Positions 26,238 to 34,961 are shown, counted from the first letter of the stretch. The stretch: DNA of 64,000 nucleotides from an uncultured Prevotellaceae bacterium (GCA_902771785.1 CACXYH010000005.1:1-64000), one strand, 5' to 3'. The notes: a model not told the origin generated them from the letters alone. Program-made: numbers and translations.

Positions 26238-27779
26238 ATGAAGAAATACATCTATATGATAGCTATGTCGCTGGCTGCTGTGCCGGCGCTGGCTCAGGAG
26301 ACTTACGAGAACGCAAAAATCGCAGGCGAAGACCTGAACGGTACGGCCCGCTACGTGGGCATGGGCGGAGCTATGGATGCCCTCGGCGCCGACATCTCGA
26401 CCATCGGCACCAACCCGGCAGGCATCGGACTCTTCCGCAAATCGTCGGCATCGCTCTCCTTCGGCGTGGTCAGCCAGGAAGATGCTGCCAGTTTCTCGTC
26501 GGCCAGCAAGACCAAAATGAGCTTCGACCAGCTGGGTTTCGTCGTCACGACGCGCACCAGCCCCACGAGTTTCGTCAACTTTGCGTTCAACTATCATAAG
26601 AGTCGCAACTTCAACTACATCCTTTCGGCTGCCGACGGCTTGAACAATGCTTCGCAGAACAAGCTGACCTATGCCAAGCAGAAGAACGGACTGGCCTTCC
26701 CGGCCGACAACCAGGGCCGTCCCATCTTCAATGAGCCCTATATCTCGTGCAACCAGCTCGATGATATCTATGCGCGTGGCATCAACTATGATGAGGGACA
26801 GAACACTTGGTACTACGACCCGGCTCAAGGCTACACGTTAGACCGTTCGCACACGGGCTACGTGGGTGAGTACGACTTTAACATCAGCGGTAACATCAAC
26901 AACCGCGTCTATCTGGGCTTGACCATTGGCATCCACGATGTGCACTACACGCACTACGGCGAGTACTACGAGACGTATGCCAACAATAATAATATCTTGG
27001 TGGCCGACGACCGCGATATTTCCGGAACCGGAGCCGACATCAAGGCCGGTATCATCTTCCGTCCGCTCGAGGAGTCGCCCTTCCGCATCGGCCTCTCTGT
27101 TGCCACGCCGACGTTCTACAAGCTGACCACCAGCAACTACACCACCTTGTCGGATAATGGCGGAACGGCCTGGAACACCGAGTCGTACAAGTTCAAGCTC
27201 TACACGCCCTGGAAGTTCGGACTCTCTGTAGGCCATACGGTGGGCAACTATCTCGCCCTCGGCGCCGGCTTCGACTATGCCGACTACGGCAGCCTGGACA
27301 CCCGCTACATTACCGATTCATACAGCGATGGATGGGACACTTACGAAGAGAGCAAGAGCGACGAAGTGATGAACCGCCACACGGAGCAGTCGCTGAAAGG
27401 CGTTGCTACGCTGAAGGTGGGTGCCGAGCTGAAACCCGATCCTGCGCTGGCTGTGCGTCTGGGCTACAACTACGTCACTCCGATGTATAAGGATGGCGCC
27501 TTCAAGGATGGCACACTCGACTCCGACGGCAGCTACTATAGCTCGGCTACCGACTATACCAACTGGGATGCCACGCATCGCATCACCTGTGGCGTGGGCT
27601 ACAACATTGGTAAGCTCAACATCTCGGCTGCCTATCAGTACGCTACACAGAAGGGTAAGTTCATGCCTTTCATGAACTATCTTGACAACGACACGCAGCT
27701 CGACGACAACGTTGCCAACGAGGTGAGCGTATCAAACAAGCGCCATCAGGTGCTGCTTACGCTCGGCTACACGTTCTAA
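26238..27779 (+). CDS. OmpP1/FadL-family outer-membrane transport protein
   Basis: A 513-residue exported protein with signal peptide (about 1-19, ending ALAQ) and a beta-barrel pattern of alternating hydrophobic residues ending in an aromatic C-terminal residue (LLTLGYTF). The N-terminal part has ARYVGMGGAMDALGADISTIGTNPAGIGL, split here as GGAMDALGADIST then NPAGIGL, the FadL-family hatch region. In Bacteroides such proteins are often labelled hemin receptor; the family's known task is uptake of hydrophobic compounds such as fatty acids. No cognate inner-membrane enzyme is adjacent. Confidence 0.85.
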   Translation: MKKYIYMIAMSLAAVPALAQETYENAKIAGEDLNGTARYVGMGGAMDALGADISTIGTNPAGIGLFRKSSASLSFGVVSQEDAASFSSASKTKMSFDQLGFVVTTRTSPTSFVNFAFNYHKSRNFNYILSAADGLNNASQNKLTYAKQKNGLAFPADNQGRPIFNEPYISCNQLDDIYARGINYDEGQNTWYYDPAQGYTLDRSHTGYVGEYDFNISGNINNRVYLGLTIGIHDVHYTHYGEYYETYANNNNILVADDRDISGTGADIKAGIIFRPLEESPFRIGLSVATPTFYKLTTSNYTTLSDNGGTAWNTESYKFKLYTPWKFGLSVGHTVGNYLALGAGFDYADYGSLDTRYITDSYSDGWDTYEESKSDEVMNRHTEQSLKGVATLKVGAELKPDPALAVRLGYNYVTPMYKDGAFKDGTLDSDGSYYSSATDYTNWDATHRITCGVGYNIGKLNISAAYQYATQKGKFMPFMNYLDNDTQLDDNVANEVSVSNKRHQVLLTLGYTF

Positions 27780-27826
27780 ACGGTGTCTTTTCCGACCCTC
27801 AAAAGGGTCGCTGCAAGACTTCTCAC

Positions 27827-27860
27827 ATCCCCTCCTGACCGTCAGGAGGGGATTTTCTTA
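27827..27860 (+). terminator. Terminator after the FadL-like gene
   Basis: Perfect 13-bp arms (27827-27839 with 27841-27853) around one base, followed by TTTTCTT. A smaller GACCCT/AGGGTC hairpin lies just upstream at 27794-27809. Confidence 0.8.
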
Positions 27861-27880
27861 TGGACTAACAGAAAACATTT

Positions 27881-27904
27881 GAGGGCTGGCAATCGCCAGC
27901 CCTC
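27881..27904. terminator. GC-rich hairpin between convergent genes
   Basis: A perfect 10-bp stem, GAGGGCTGGC against GCCAGCCCTC, with loop AATC. No strong T-tract on either side. It could end minus-strand transcription from the aroC side or a transcript from the promoter at 27976. Confidence 0.6.
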
Positions 27905-27975
27905 AACCAACACAAAAACTAAACTAGACTTAACTAAAGCTTCTCGGGATTTTCACAAACCCCTCCTAGCATTTG

Positions 27976-27983
27976 CAAAGGTA
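27976..27983 (-). promoter_or_regulatory. Minus-strand promoter with no gene behind it
   Basis: TACCTTTG on the minus strand, with TTG 20 nt upstream, is one of the best promoter matches in the window. Leftward it meets only a 12-codon frame and the hairpins at 27904-27881 and 27853-27827, so it may drive a short RNA of roughly 70-140 nt. Confidence 0.55.
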
Positions 27984-28028
27984 CGAAGAATAATTGAAAC
28001 GACCAAGCTTTTGTCGAATTTTTTTTCA

Positions 28029-29120
28029 CTATTCTTGCAAATTTGCATATTTAGCCGCCATTCCAACTTGAATTAAGTCTAAAATAGTCATGGCAGCCAT
28101 CGCTTCGACCACAGGAACCGCCCTTGGAAGAACGCATGGGTCGTGGCGTCCGCGCGCTGTCAGTTTTGTTTCGTTTCCTTCTATGTCGATGGTCTGCTGC
28201 TCCTGCAGCAAGGTGGCTACAGGCTTGAAGGCAACACGGAAGTAGATGTCCTGTCCGTTGGAAATGCCGCCCTGTATGCCTCCGCTGTGATTCGATAGGG
28301 TAGTGATGCGCCCCTCGCTGGAACTGAAGACGTCGTTTTGTTCGGAACCGCGGGCTGTAACGCCGTTGAAGCCTTCGCCATATTCGAAGCCCTTCACGGC
28401 ATTGATGCTGAGCATGGCAGCTCCTAACTGTGCGTGCAGCTTGCCGAACTCAGGTTCTCCTATGCCCGCCGGACATCCTTTCACCACGCAGCTGATGATG
28501 CCGCCAATGGTGTCGCCCTCACTCTTCACCTGCTCGATGAGTTCTTCCATCTGCCGTGCCTTGTCAGGGTCGGGGCATCGCACGGCATTTTGTTCTGCCA
28601 GCGACAGGTCGTAATGGCTATAGTCATGGCTCAGGGCGATGTTTCCTACTTGCGAAGTGTAGGCCTGGATGCTGATGCCCATCTGTCGCAGTGCCAGTTT
28701 AGCCAGGGCTCCTGCCACAACGCGGCTAATGGTGATACGGGCCGATGAGCGTCCGCCGCCCCGATGATCGCGCACACCATACTTACTATAATAGGTATAG
28801 TCGGCATGCGATGGGCGGAACAGGCAGCGCATGTTCTCATAGTCCTGCGAGTGCTGGTCCTTATTGTGCACCACGAAGCCTATGGGACAACCCGTTGAGC
28901 GTCCCTCGAACACACCGCTCAGCAGTTCCACTTTGTCGGCTTCCTGTCGTGCGGTGGTGATGCTGCTTTGTCCCGGACGCCTCCGGTTGAGCTCGCTCTG
29001 AATGAAGTCTAAGTCTATTTCTACGCCAGCGGGCATGCCGTCGACCACACCACCGATGGCTGGGCCGTGGCTTTCGCCGAAGGTGGTCAGCGTGAAAAGA
29101 GTTCCAAACGTGTTGCGCAT
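28029..29120 (-). CDS. aroC: Chorismate synthase
   Basis: Last step of the shikimate pathway: converts EPSP to chorismate with reduced flavin. The 363-residue protein shows GESHGPAIG near the start, [27 protein letters not shown] and [16 protein letters not shown] at the end, all family signatures. It follows slyD by 34 nt on the minus strand and is probably co-transcribed. No other aro gene is in the window. Confidence 0.97.
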   Translation of the reverse strand: MRNTFGTLFTLTTFGESHGPAIGGVVDGMPAGVEIDLDFIQSELNRRRPGQSSITTARQEADKVELLSGVFEGRSTGCPIGFVVHNKDQHSQDYENMRCLFRPSHADYTYYSKYGVRDHRGGGRSSARITISRVVAGALAKLALRQMGISIQAYTSQVGNIALSHDYSHYDLSLAEQNAVRCPDPDKARQMEELIEQVKSEGDTIGGIISCVVKGCPAGIGEPEFGKLHAQLGAAMLSINAVKGFEYGEGFNGVTARGSEQNDVFSSSEGRITTLSNHSGGIQGGISNGQDIYFRVAFKPVATLLQEQQTIDIEGNETKLTARGRHDPCVLPRAVPVVEAMAAMTILDLIQVGMAAKYANLQE

Positions 29121-29154
29121 AGTCTTTCAGTTGTTTGTGTTCAAAGTAGTAATC

Positions 29155-29733
29155 TTAGTGGCAGTGCCCACATCCGCAGCCGTTGCCGTGCTCGTGGTCG
29201 TGACCTTCGCACTCGTCGCATCCGCAACCGCATCCCTCGCCGCTCAGGTGGTTCAGCATGTGCTGTATTTCGGCAGCCGTGGCCTCGCGGTTCTCGAGTA
29301 CTACTCCGGTGAACTGCAGCGTCTCGCCTGCCAGCGGGTGGTTGGTGTCGATGGTCACGTGGTCGTCGGTCACCTCGGCTACGCGTGCCATGAAGCGATG
29401 CTCCTCTTCGTCCATCATTGTGATGACGGCTCCCTCGAAGATGTGTTCATGGTCGAAGTGGCCGTTGATAGAGAAGGCCTCGCGCGTCATTTTGTGCACG
29501 CCTTGCTCGTCGTATTCGCCAAAAGCTTCTGCAGGCTGTACGGTGAAATCAAACTTCTCGCCCGGCTGTAGGCCCACGATGTGCTGCTCGAAAGCGTCGA
29601 GCGACACGCCAAAACCGCTGATGAATATGAAAGGCTTGCCCTGCTGGGTCTGCTCAACGAGGTTCTTTTGTTCTCCGTCTATCGTGTAGAGCTGATAGCT
29701 TACCGACAGATACTTGTTCTGTGCTTTATCCAT
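29155..29733 (-). CDS. slyD: SlyD-like FKBP-type peptidyl-prolyl isomerase with metal-binding tail
   Basis: A 192-residue cytoplasmic prolyl isomerase and chaperone. The FKBP part has the reduced active site of the SlyD branch (FIFISGFGVSLDAFEQHIVGLQPGEKFDF) split around residues 30-65, with the IF (insert-in-flap) chaperone domain at about 75-130. The C-terminal ~28 residues are nearly all Cys, His, Gly, Asp and Glu (CGCGCDEC, HDHEHGNGCGCGHCH), a nickel/zinc-binding tail like that of E. coli SlyD, which aids hydrogenase maturation. First gene of a unit with aroC. Confidence 0.93.
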   Translation of the reverse strand: MDKAQNKYLSVSYQLYTIDGEQKNLVEQTQQGKPFIFISGFGVSLDAFEQHIVGLQPGEKFDFTVQPAEAFGEYDEQGVHKMTREAFSINGHFDHEHIFEGAVITMMDEEEHRFMARVAEVTDDHVTIDTNHPLAGETLQFTGVVLENREATAAEIQHMLNHLSGEGCGCGCDECEGHDHEHGNGCGCGHCH

Positions 29734-29764
29734 TTTTCGTTCTTTATTAATATAAATAGGTTTG

Positions 29765-29772
29765 CAAAGGTA
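29765..29772 (-). promoter_or_regulatory. -7 box of slyD-aroC
   Basis: TACCTTTG on the minus strand, 31 nt before the slyD start. Confidence 0.7.
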
Positions 29773-29915
29773 CTAATTTTATTTGAATTAATCCCTGGTT
29801 TAAGGCAAAATGATTAAAAAAACACATTACGAAGCATTATTTGACCTGCATCAACAAAACACCTGTTTGCGCACACAAAACCATCAAAATGTATTGCCGG
29901 ATGCATAAAACGTCG

Positions 29916-29923
29916 TAACTTTG
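29916..29923 (+). promoter_or_regulatory. Promoter of the 119-residue secreted protein gene
   Basis: TAACTTTG with TTG at 29894-29896, 19 nt apart. Between here and slyD (29734-29890) I see no gene. Confidence 0.75.
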
Positions 29924-29943
29924 CACCGTCAAAAGTTCTGAAA

Positions 29944-30016
29944 GGGGCTTGCGACAGGATAACATTATTAATAAAAGTAGGGGCGAAAACACAGACAAAA
30001 GGATAACTCAAGCCCC
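29944..30016 (+). promoter_or_regulatory. Structured 5' leader with alternative pairings
   Basis: GGGGCTTG (29944-29951) is perfectly complementary to CAAGCCCC (30009-30016). A second GGGGC at 29980-29984 could compete for the same GCCCC. GGATAAC occurs twice inside (29957 and 30001). The ~115-nt leader is long for this genome and could control the gene that follows. Confidence 0.45.
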
Positions 30017-30044
30017 GAGTAAAGAAAAAGAAAGGGTAAAAGAA

Positions 30045-30404
30045 ATGAAAAGATTGTTTATGATGGTAGTAGCCATGCTCACCCTGACCATGGCACACGC
30101 AGAGAATGAAGAAGCTAAGAGCACCAACAACGTTGAAGCTTACGACATGACCGTGAACTACCGCAAGTTGGCAGTAGCACTCGACCTGAATGCAGACCAG
30201 ATGGATGCTGTCGAGGAGATTCACAACACCTTCTGCCAGGACATGATGCTGGCAGCACAGGCCAACAAGGATGAGCGCGAGGCTCTGGTTGATGTGGCTG
30301 TGAAGAAGGACGTTCGCTACATGCGCTATATCCTTGACCATGCTCAGTATCGCAAGTATCTGATGCTGCTCAATGTGACGCTTCAGAACCGTGGTCTGAA
30401 GTAA
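30045..30404 (+). CDS. Small secreted helical protein, unknown function
   Basis: A 119-residue protein with a clean signal peptide (about 1-19, MVVAMLTLTMAHA). The mature part is about 100 residues and predicted mostly helical: it has LNADQMDAVEEIHNTFCQDM and AVKKDVRYMRYILDHAQYRKYLMLL stretches with heptad-like spacing. The LDLNADQMDAVEEI beginning recalls the helical hairpins of Spy/CpxP-type periplasmic proteins, but the LTxxQ motif is not strict, so I give no function. It has its own promoter, a long structured leader and a strong terminator, so it is a monocistronic gene that may be highly expressed. Confidence 0.8.
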   Translation: MKRLFMMVVAMLTLTMAHAENEEAKSTNNVEAYDMTVNYRKLAVALDLNADQMDAVEEIHNTFCQDMMLAAQANKDEREALVDVAVKKDVRYMRYILDHAQYRKYLMLLNVTLQNRGLK

Positions 30405-30435
30405 AAGAACAAAGACAATTATTTATCATTCAGCG

Positions 30436-30465
30436 CCGGCATTCCTCGAGGGTGCCGGTTTTTTT
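30436..30465 (+). terminator. Terminator of the 119-residue protein gene
   Basis: CCGGCA/TGCCGG stem (30436-30441 with 30453-30458) with an inner CCTCGAGG palindrome, followed by seven T. Confidence 0.85.
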
Positions 30466-30499
30466 GTTTTTTTTCCTTGCTTGTTTCAGAAAATAACAG

Positions 30500-30507
30500 T
30501 AACTTTG
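30500..30507 (+). promoter_or_regulatory. -7 box of the ClC channel gene
   Basis: TAACTTTG ends 5 nt before the ATG at 30513, so the mRNA would be leaderless or nearly so. Confidence 0.7.
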
Positions 30508-30512
30508 CAGGC

Positions 30513-32321
30513 ATGAATGATACAACGACGGAAACGGAACGGCTTTCCTGGATAGAAAAGGTGCACAACTGGCGGGTGAAGCACGTGAGCGAACGTATGT
30601 TCGTGCTCATACTTGCCTTTTTCGTGGGTCTCTTCTCGGCTGTTGCCGCCTTTACGCTCCACTGGATTATCAATCAAATAGTGGCACTGCTGACGGGCTC
30701 CTTTAACGCCCGCAGCTACAACTGGCTCTACTTGGTATATCCTGTAGTGGGCATCTACCTGACTTCACTCTTCGTGCGCTATATTGTGAAGGACAACATT
30801 TCGCACGGCATCACCCGCATACTCTACGCCATCAGCTCAAACCGCTCGCGACTGCGTACTCACAACACGTGGTCGTCGGTCATTGCGTCGGCCATCACTA
30901 TCGGCTTCGGCGGTTCGGTGGGAGCCGAGGCGCCCATTGTGCTCACTGGTTCGGCCATCGGCTCGAACCTGGGCAAGCTGTTCCATATGGACAGCCGTAC
31001 GTTGATGCTGCTTGTGGGCTGCGGCGCTGCCGGTGCTATTGCTGGCATCTTCAAGGCTCCGATAGCAGGTCTGGTGTTCACCATCGAGGTGCTGATGATT
31101 GATCTGACGATGGCTTCGCTCATGCCTATACTCGTCTCGTGTGTCACGGCCACCTGCTTCACTTATCTCTTCAGTGGCGATGCAGCTCTTTTCACGTTTC
31201 ATCTCGACAACAACTGGACGGTGGAACGCGTGCCGGCCTGCATCCTTCTGGGCATCTTCTGCGGTCTGGTGAGCCTTTATTTCATTCGCACCATGAGCTT
31301 CTGCGAGAGCATCTTTGCGCGGTTTGACAACAAACCTCACGTGAAGCTTGTCATGGGTGGGCTGGTGCTTAGTTTGCTCATTTTCCTTTTCCCTGCACTC
31401 TTTGGCGAAGGTTATAACTCCATCAATCTGTTGCTCAACGGAAAGAGCGAGGCCGACTGGGACCAGATTCTGAACAATTCGCTCTTCTCGGGTCAGAGCA
31501 AAATGCTCATACCCTACATCGCACTCGTCCTGTTGACGAAGGTGTTTGCCACTTCGGCCACCAATGGAGGTGGAGGTTGTGGCGGTACCTTTGCTCCGAG
31601 CCTGTTCGTGGGCTGCTTCTCCGGCTTCCTCTTCTCCCGCCTGTGGAACATGCATGGGATAGGGGTTTATGTGCCAGAAAAGAACTTTGCACTCATGGGC
31701 ATGGCTGGTGTCATGTCGGGCGTGATGCATGCCCCACTCACGGGCATCTTCCTCATTGCCGAGCTGACGGGAGGCTACGACCTGTTCCTTCCGCTCATGA
31801 TAGTATCCTCGTGCGCTTATCTGACCATCATCATCTTTGAGCCGCACAGCATCTACGGTGCACGCCTGGCCAAGGAAGGAAAACTCATTACCCACCACAC
31901 CGACCACGCTGTGCTCACGTTGATGAACCTCGACTCGGTCATTGAACGCGACTACATGGCCGTTGAGCCCGATATGGATTTAGGACAGATAATCCACAAA
32001 ATCAGTAGTTCACGCGGCAGCGTCATTCCCGTGCTCGATGCCGCAGGCACACTCTTAGGCGAAATCAACATCACCAAGATACGTCACATCATGTTCCGCA
32101 CTGAACTCTACCACCATTTCACCGCTTCGCAACTCATGCAGGAACCAGCCGCGACACTTGGAGAGCAGGAGCCCATGGCCAGCGTCATGAAGACTTTCGA
32201 GCTGACGCATGCCGACTGGTTGCCCGTTATCGACGTCGACAATCACATGAAGGGCTACATCTCGCGCCAGAGGCTCTACATGCAGTACCGCAAGATGGTG
32301 GCCGACATGAGTGAGGACTAA
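30513..32321 (+). CDS. ClC-family chloride channel/transporter with CBS domains
   Basis: An inner-membrane protein of 602 residues. The ClC core spans about residues 25-440 with many hydrophobic segments. Selectivity motifs are seen as GGSVGAEAPI (the GREGP equivalent, keeping the gating Glu but with Ala for Arg) and GGGCGGTFAPSL (GKxFxP region). Two cytoplasmic CBS domains follow at about 465-590 (MAVEPDMDLGQIIHKISSS). ClC proteins of bacteria can be Cl-/H+ exchangers or channels; the loss of Arg in the first motif may change selectivity. An open frame continues to 30477, but the promoter there rules out the earlier start. Confidence 0.92.
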   Translation: MNDTTTETERLSWIEKVHNWRVKHVSERMFVLILAFFVGLFSAVAAFTLHWIINQIVALLTGSFNARSYNWLYLVYPVVGIYLTSLFVRYIVKDNISHGITRILYAISSNRSRLRTHNTWSSVIASAITIGFGGSVGAEAPIVLTGSAIGSNLGKLFHMDSRTLMLLVGCGAAGAIAGIFKAPIAGLVFTIEVLMIDLTMASLMPILVSCVTATCFTYLFSGDAALFTFHLDNNWTVERVPACILLGIFCGLVSLYFIRTMSFCESIFARFDNKPHVKLVMGGLVLSLLIFLFPALFGEGYNSINLLLNGKSEADWDQILNNSLFSGQSKMLIPYIALVLLTKVFATSATNGGGGCGGTFAPSLFVGCFSGFLFSRLWNMHGIGVYVPEKNFALMGMAGVMSGVMHAPLTGIFLIAELTGGYDLFLPLMIVSSCAYLTIIIFEPHSIYGARLAKEGKLITHHTDHAVLTLMNLDSVIERDYMAVEPDMDLGQIIHKISSSRGSVIPVLDAAGTLLGEINITKIRHIMFRTELYHHFTASQLMQEPAATLGEQEPMASVMKTFELTHADWLPVIDVDNHMKGYISRQRLYMQYRKMVADMSED

Positions 32322-32334
32322 CAATTAAGAAAAC

Positions 32335-33300
32335 ATGCAAAAAGAAGACCTGAGAATAGTGTTTATGGGCACGCCCGAGTTTGCTGTCGAGACGCTGCGT
32401 GCACTTGTCGAGAACGACTATCATGTCGTAGCTGTGGTGACGCAGCCCGACAAACCCGTGGGCAGGCACGCCAGCGTGTTGCAGCCTTCGGCTGTGAAGC
32501 AGTATGCGCTGCAGAAAGGGATACCCGTATTGCAGCCTGAGAAGATGAAAGACCCCACGTTTGTCGAGCAACTGCGCAGCTATCACGCCAACCTGCAAGT
32601 GGTTGTGGCATTCCGCATGCTGCCAGAGGTGGTATGGGCCATGCCCGAGTATGGCACGTTCAACGTGCATGCAGCCCTGTTGCCGCAGTATCGTGGTGCA
32701 GCTCCCATCAACTGGGCCGTCATTAACGGCGAGACAAAGACGGGCGTCACCACCTTCTTCCTGGACCACGACATCGATACGGGTCGCATCATCATGCAGT
32801 TGCCTTTCGACATACCGGATACGGCCGATGTGGAATATGTCTATGACGGGCTGATGCACTTAGGCGCCGACATCTGTCTTCAGACGCTCCAGCGAATTGT
32901 TGCCGCCGATGGACATCCCGATAGCATACCTCAGCCTGCAGAAACCTCGCTGAAGGCTGCACCGAAGATATTCAAGGAAACCTGCGAAATCAATTGGAGT
33001 CAGCCGGCCAAGCAAGTCTACGACTTTGTACGTGGCCTGAGTCCGTATCCTGGAGCATGGACCACGCTGGTGGCACCCGACGGAAAGACTACGGTGCTCA
33101 AGGTGTTCAGAACGACAAAGACAGGCCAGCCCTCCCGTGGAGGGGTAGGGAGCCTCAGTGCCGACAAGCACCACCTCTATGTCTCGGCTTCCGACCAGCT
33201 GTTGCAGATAGACGAGCTGCAGCTGGCAGGCAAGAAGCGCATGGATGCCCAGGCTTTTCTGAACGGAATGAAAGAAATTGAAAATTATTCCCTCAGGTAA
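32335..33300 (+). CDS. fmt: Methionyl-tRNA formyltransferase
   Basis: Formylates initiator Met-tRNA. The 321-residue protein has VFMGTPEFAVETL at the start, the formyl-donor site FNVHAALLPQYRGAAPINWA with Asn110 and His112, and Asp148 in DHDIDTG. A C-terminal OB-like domain (about 210-321) follows. Compared with E. coli Fmt there is a small Gly/Ser insertion (PSRGGVGS) in that domain. It lies 13 nt after the ClC gene. No def gene is adjacent. Confidence 0.96.
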   Translation: MQKEDLRIVFMGTPEFAVETLRALVENDYHVVAVVTQPDKPVGRHASVLQPSAVKQYALQKGIPVLQPEKMKDPTFVEQLRSYHANLQVVVAFRMLPEVVWAMPEYGTFNVHAALLPQYRGAAPINWAVINGETKTGVTTFFLDHDIDTGRIIMQLPFDIPDTADVEYVYDGLMHLGADICLQTLQRIVAADGHPDSIPQPAETSLKAAPKIFKETCEINWSQPAKQVYDFVRGLSPYPGAWTTLVAPDGKTTVLKVFRTTKTGQPSRGGVGSLSADKHHLYVSASDQLLQIDELQLAGKKRMDAQAFLNGMKEIENYSLR

Positions 33301-33358
33301 TATAATAAAATGCAGATGGCTGCGTTTCAATAATAAAACTCATAAAACGCAATAGCCT

Positions 33359-33472
33359 ATGCACATTTTTACTCGTGAAGAAATGACACCGAGCGAGAAG
33401 ACGCTCGAATTTATCAAACAATTCGCCCGCACCTATCGCGTGGCAAAGACGCAGGCTTACTGCCTGAACTAA
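33359..33472 (+). CDS. Microprotein of 37 residues between fmt and rpe
   Basis: The reading frame starts at ATG 33359 and ends at TAA 33470-33472. It begins MHIFTREEMTPSEKT and ends RTYRVAKTQAYCLN. It is basic, helical in appearance, with one Cys near the end and no signal peptide. Codon choice (many third-position G/C, gcc cgc acc) matches neighbouring genes, and the rpe ATG follows 15 nt later, as in an operon. I recall similar short open frames near rpe in other Bacteroidales but cannot verify it here. Function unknown. Confidence 0.7.
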   Translation: MHIFTREEMTPSEKTLEFIKQFARTYRVAKTQAYCLN

Positions 33473-33487
33473 CAACAAAGTAACAGA

Positions 33488-34138
33488 ATGGCAACTCTTG
33501 TTTCCCCTTCGTTGCTCGCTGCCGACTTCCTGCATCTCGACGACGAGATTCAAATGATTAACCGAAGTGAGGCCGACTGGCTTCATTTGGATGTGATGGA
33601 TGGCACGTTCGTTCCCAATATATCCTTTGGTTTCTCTGTGCTTGAGGCCGTTGCGCCCGTTTGCAAGAAACCGCTCGACGTGCACTATATGATCGTGAAC
33701 CCAGAACGCTACATTGAACAGACGGCTCGATTGGGCGCTATGATGATGAATGTTCATGTCGAAGCATGCTGTCATCTGCATCGTACGGTTCAAGAAATCC
33801 ATGCAGCGGGCATGAAAGCAGGTGTGACGCTTAATCCGTCGACGCCTGTCGCCATGCTTGAAGACATCATACAGGACGTTGACATGGTGCTGCTCATGAG
33901 CGTGAACCCAGGCTTCGGCGGGCAAAAGTTCATTGAGAATACCATCGCAAAGGCAAAGCGGCTGCGCAAGTTGATTGACGAGAGTGGCAGCAAGGCGCTC
34001 ATCGAGGTAGATGGTGGCGTGCAAGGCGAGACAGCTCCACGCTTGGTTCAGGCCGGTGTCGACGTGTTGGTCAGTGGTAGCTACGTGTTCAAGAGTCCGC
34101 ATCCGGAGCAAACCATCCACGAACTGCGCTGCCTCTAA
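33488..34138 (+). CDS. rpe: Ribulose-phosphate 3-epimerase
   Basis: Interconverts ribulose-5-phosphate and xylulose-5-phosphate in the pentose phosphate pathway. The 216-residue TIM barrel shows VSPSLLAADF, HLDVMDGTFVPNISFG with metal ligands, DVHYMI, LLMSVNPGFGGQKF and EVDGGV, all family signatures. Probably co-transcribed with fmt and the 37-residue gene, and followed by a terminator. Confidence 0.97.
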   Translation: MATLVSPSLLAADFLHLDDEIQMINRSEADWLHLDVMDGTFVPNISFGFSVLEAVAPVCKKPLDVHYMIVNPERYIEQTARLGAMMMNVHVEACCHLHRTVQEIHAAGMKAGVTLNPSTPVAMLEDIIQDVDMVLLMSVNPGFGGQKFIENTIAKAKRLRKLIDESGSKALIEVDGGVQGETAPRLVQAGVDVLVSGSYVFKSPHPEQTIHELRCL

Positions 34139-34149
34139 TGTCTTTTATC

Positions 34150-34198
34150 CAGACCGCCCCTGACACCTTTCGCTTAAAAAGATGTTAGGGGCGTTCTG
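34150..34198 (+). terminator. Terminator of rpe (probably bidirectional)
   Basis: A stem of about 10 bp with one G-T pair (34155-34164 with 34184-34193), extended by CAGA/TCTG. It lies between the convergent rpe and sigma-factor genes. Confidence 0.7.
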
Positions 34199-34211
34199 AA
34201 TGAATAAGATA

Positions 34212-34811
34212 CTATGCTTGTAAGGCCAGTTCTATGTTGTGCACTTTGGCCATTTTACGCAGATTCATCAGTGCGTATCGCATGCGGCCCAGCGACGTGT
34301 TGATGCTGACACCCGTCATTTCGGCAATCTCTTTGAACGATAACTGCTGATAGAAACGCATGTACACTACCTCGCGTTGTGGGGCTGGCAGCGCATTCAT
34401 CATCTTTCGTACGTCGCTTAGTATCTGCTCGTTCACAATCTCGTTCTCTCGAAACGTGTCGAGTACCGACAGACCTTTTAGGTTCGAGAGGTCGTTGTCC
34501 TCCGTCGGCTCTACAATGTGCTCGTTCTTCTGGGCGCGATACCAGTCCATGATGACGTTATGAGCTATGCGGGTCAGCCAAAACGAGAACTTTCCTGAGT
34601 CGGTGTATTTACCTTCCTGTAACTTGGTAATTACCTTGACGAAGGTCTCTTGAAATATGTCGTCGGCAGTATCATGGTCGCGGACAACGAACATGATATA
34701 GGTAAACAACTTGTCTTGCGTACGTGATAATAACTCATCGAACGCTTTGTCATTTCCTTCAACGTAAAGTAGTGCCAACGCTTCGTCGGACATACTGTTG
34801 AAATTCTTCAT
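34212..34811 (-). CDS. ECF-type sigma-70 family RNA polymerase sigma factor
   Basis: A 199-residue sigma factor. The sigma-2 region (about 15-85) has ALLYVEGNDKAFDELLSR and HDTADDIFQETFVKV; the sigma-4 region (about 130-190) has LPAPQREVVYMRFYQQLSFKEIAEMTGVSI, given here in two parts: LPAPQREVVYMRFYQ and LSFKEIAEMTGVS. There is no adjacent anti-sigma gene, so it resembles the single-gene SigW-like or EcfO-type factors of Bacteroidales rather than the FecI/FecR pairs of SusCD loci. A longer in-frame reading runs to 34976 but passes the -7 box at 34901, so I use the ATG at 34811. Confidence 0.9.
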   Translation of the reverse strand: MKNFNSMSDEALALLYVEGNDKAFDELLSRTQDKLFTYIMFVVRDHDTADDIFQETFVKVITKLQEGKYTDSGKFSFWLTRIAHNVIMDWYRAQKNEHIVEPTEDNDLSNLKGLSVLDTFRENEIVNEQILSDVRKMMNALPAPQREVVYMRFYQQLSFKEIAEMTGVSINTSLGRMRYALMNLRKMAKVHNIELALQA

Positions 34812-34900
34812 ACTTAACCTTTGTTTTAAATTAAGTAAAATCTCACGTCGATAGGCAATAAAATTTAATTGTTCGTAGTTATTATTTATTATTTCGGCTG

Positions 34901-34908
34901 CAAAAATA
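34901..34908 (-). promoter_or_regulatory. -7 box of the sigma-factor gene
   Basis: TATTTTTG on the minus strand, giving a leader of about 85 nt. It is back to back with the promoter of the next plus-strand gene. Confidence 0.6.
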
Positions 34909-34961
34909 AGTAATTTTGAGAAATTGACCAAATTTTTTGTCGATAATTTCATTTTTTGTTG

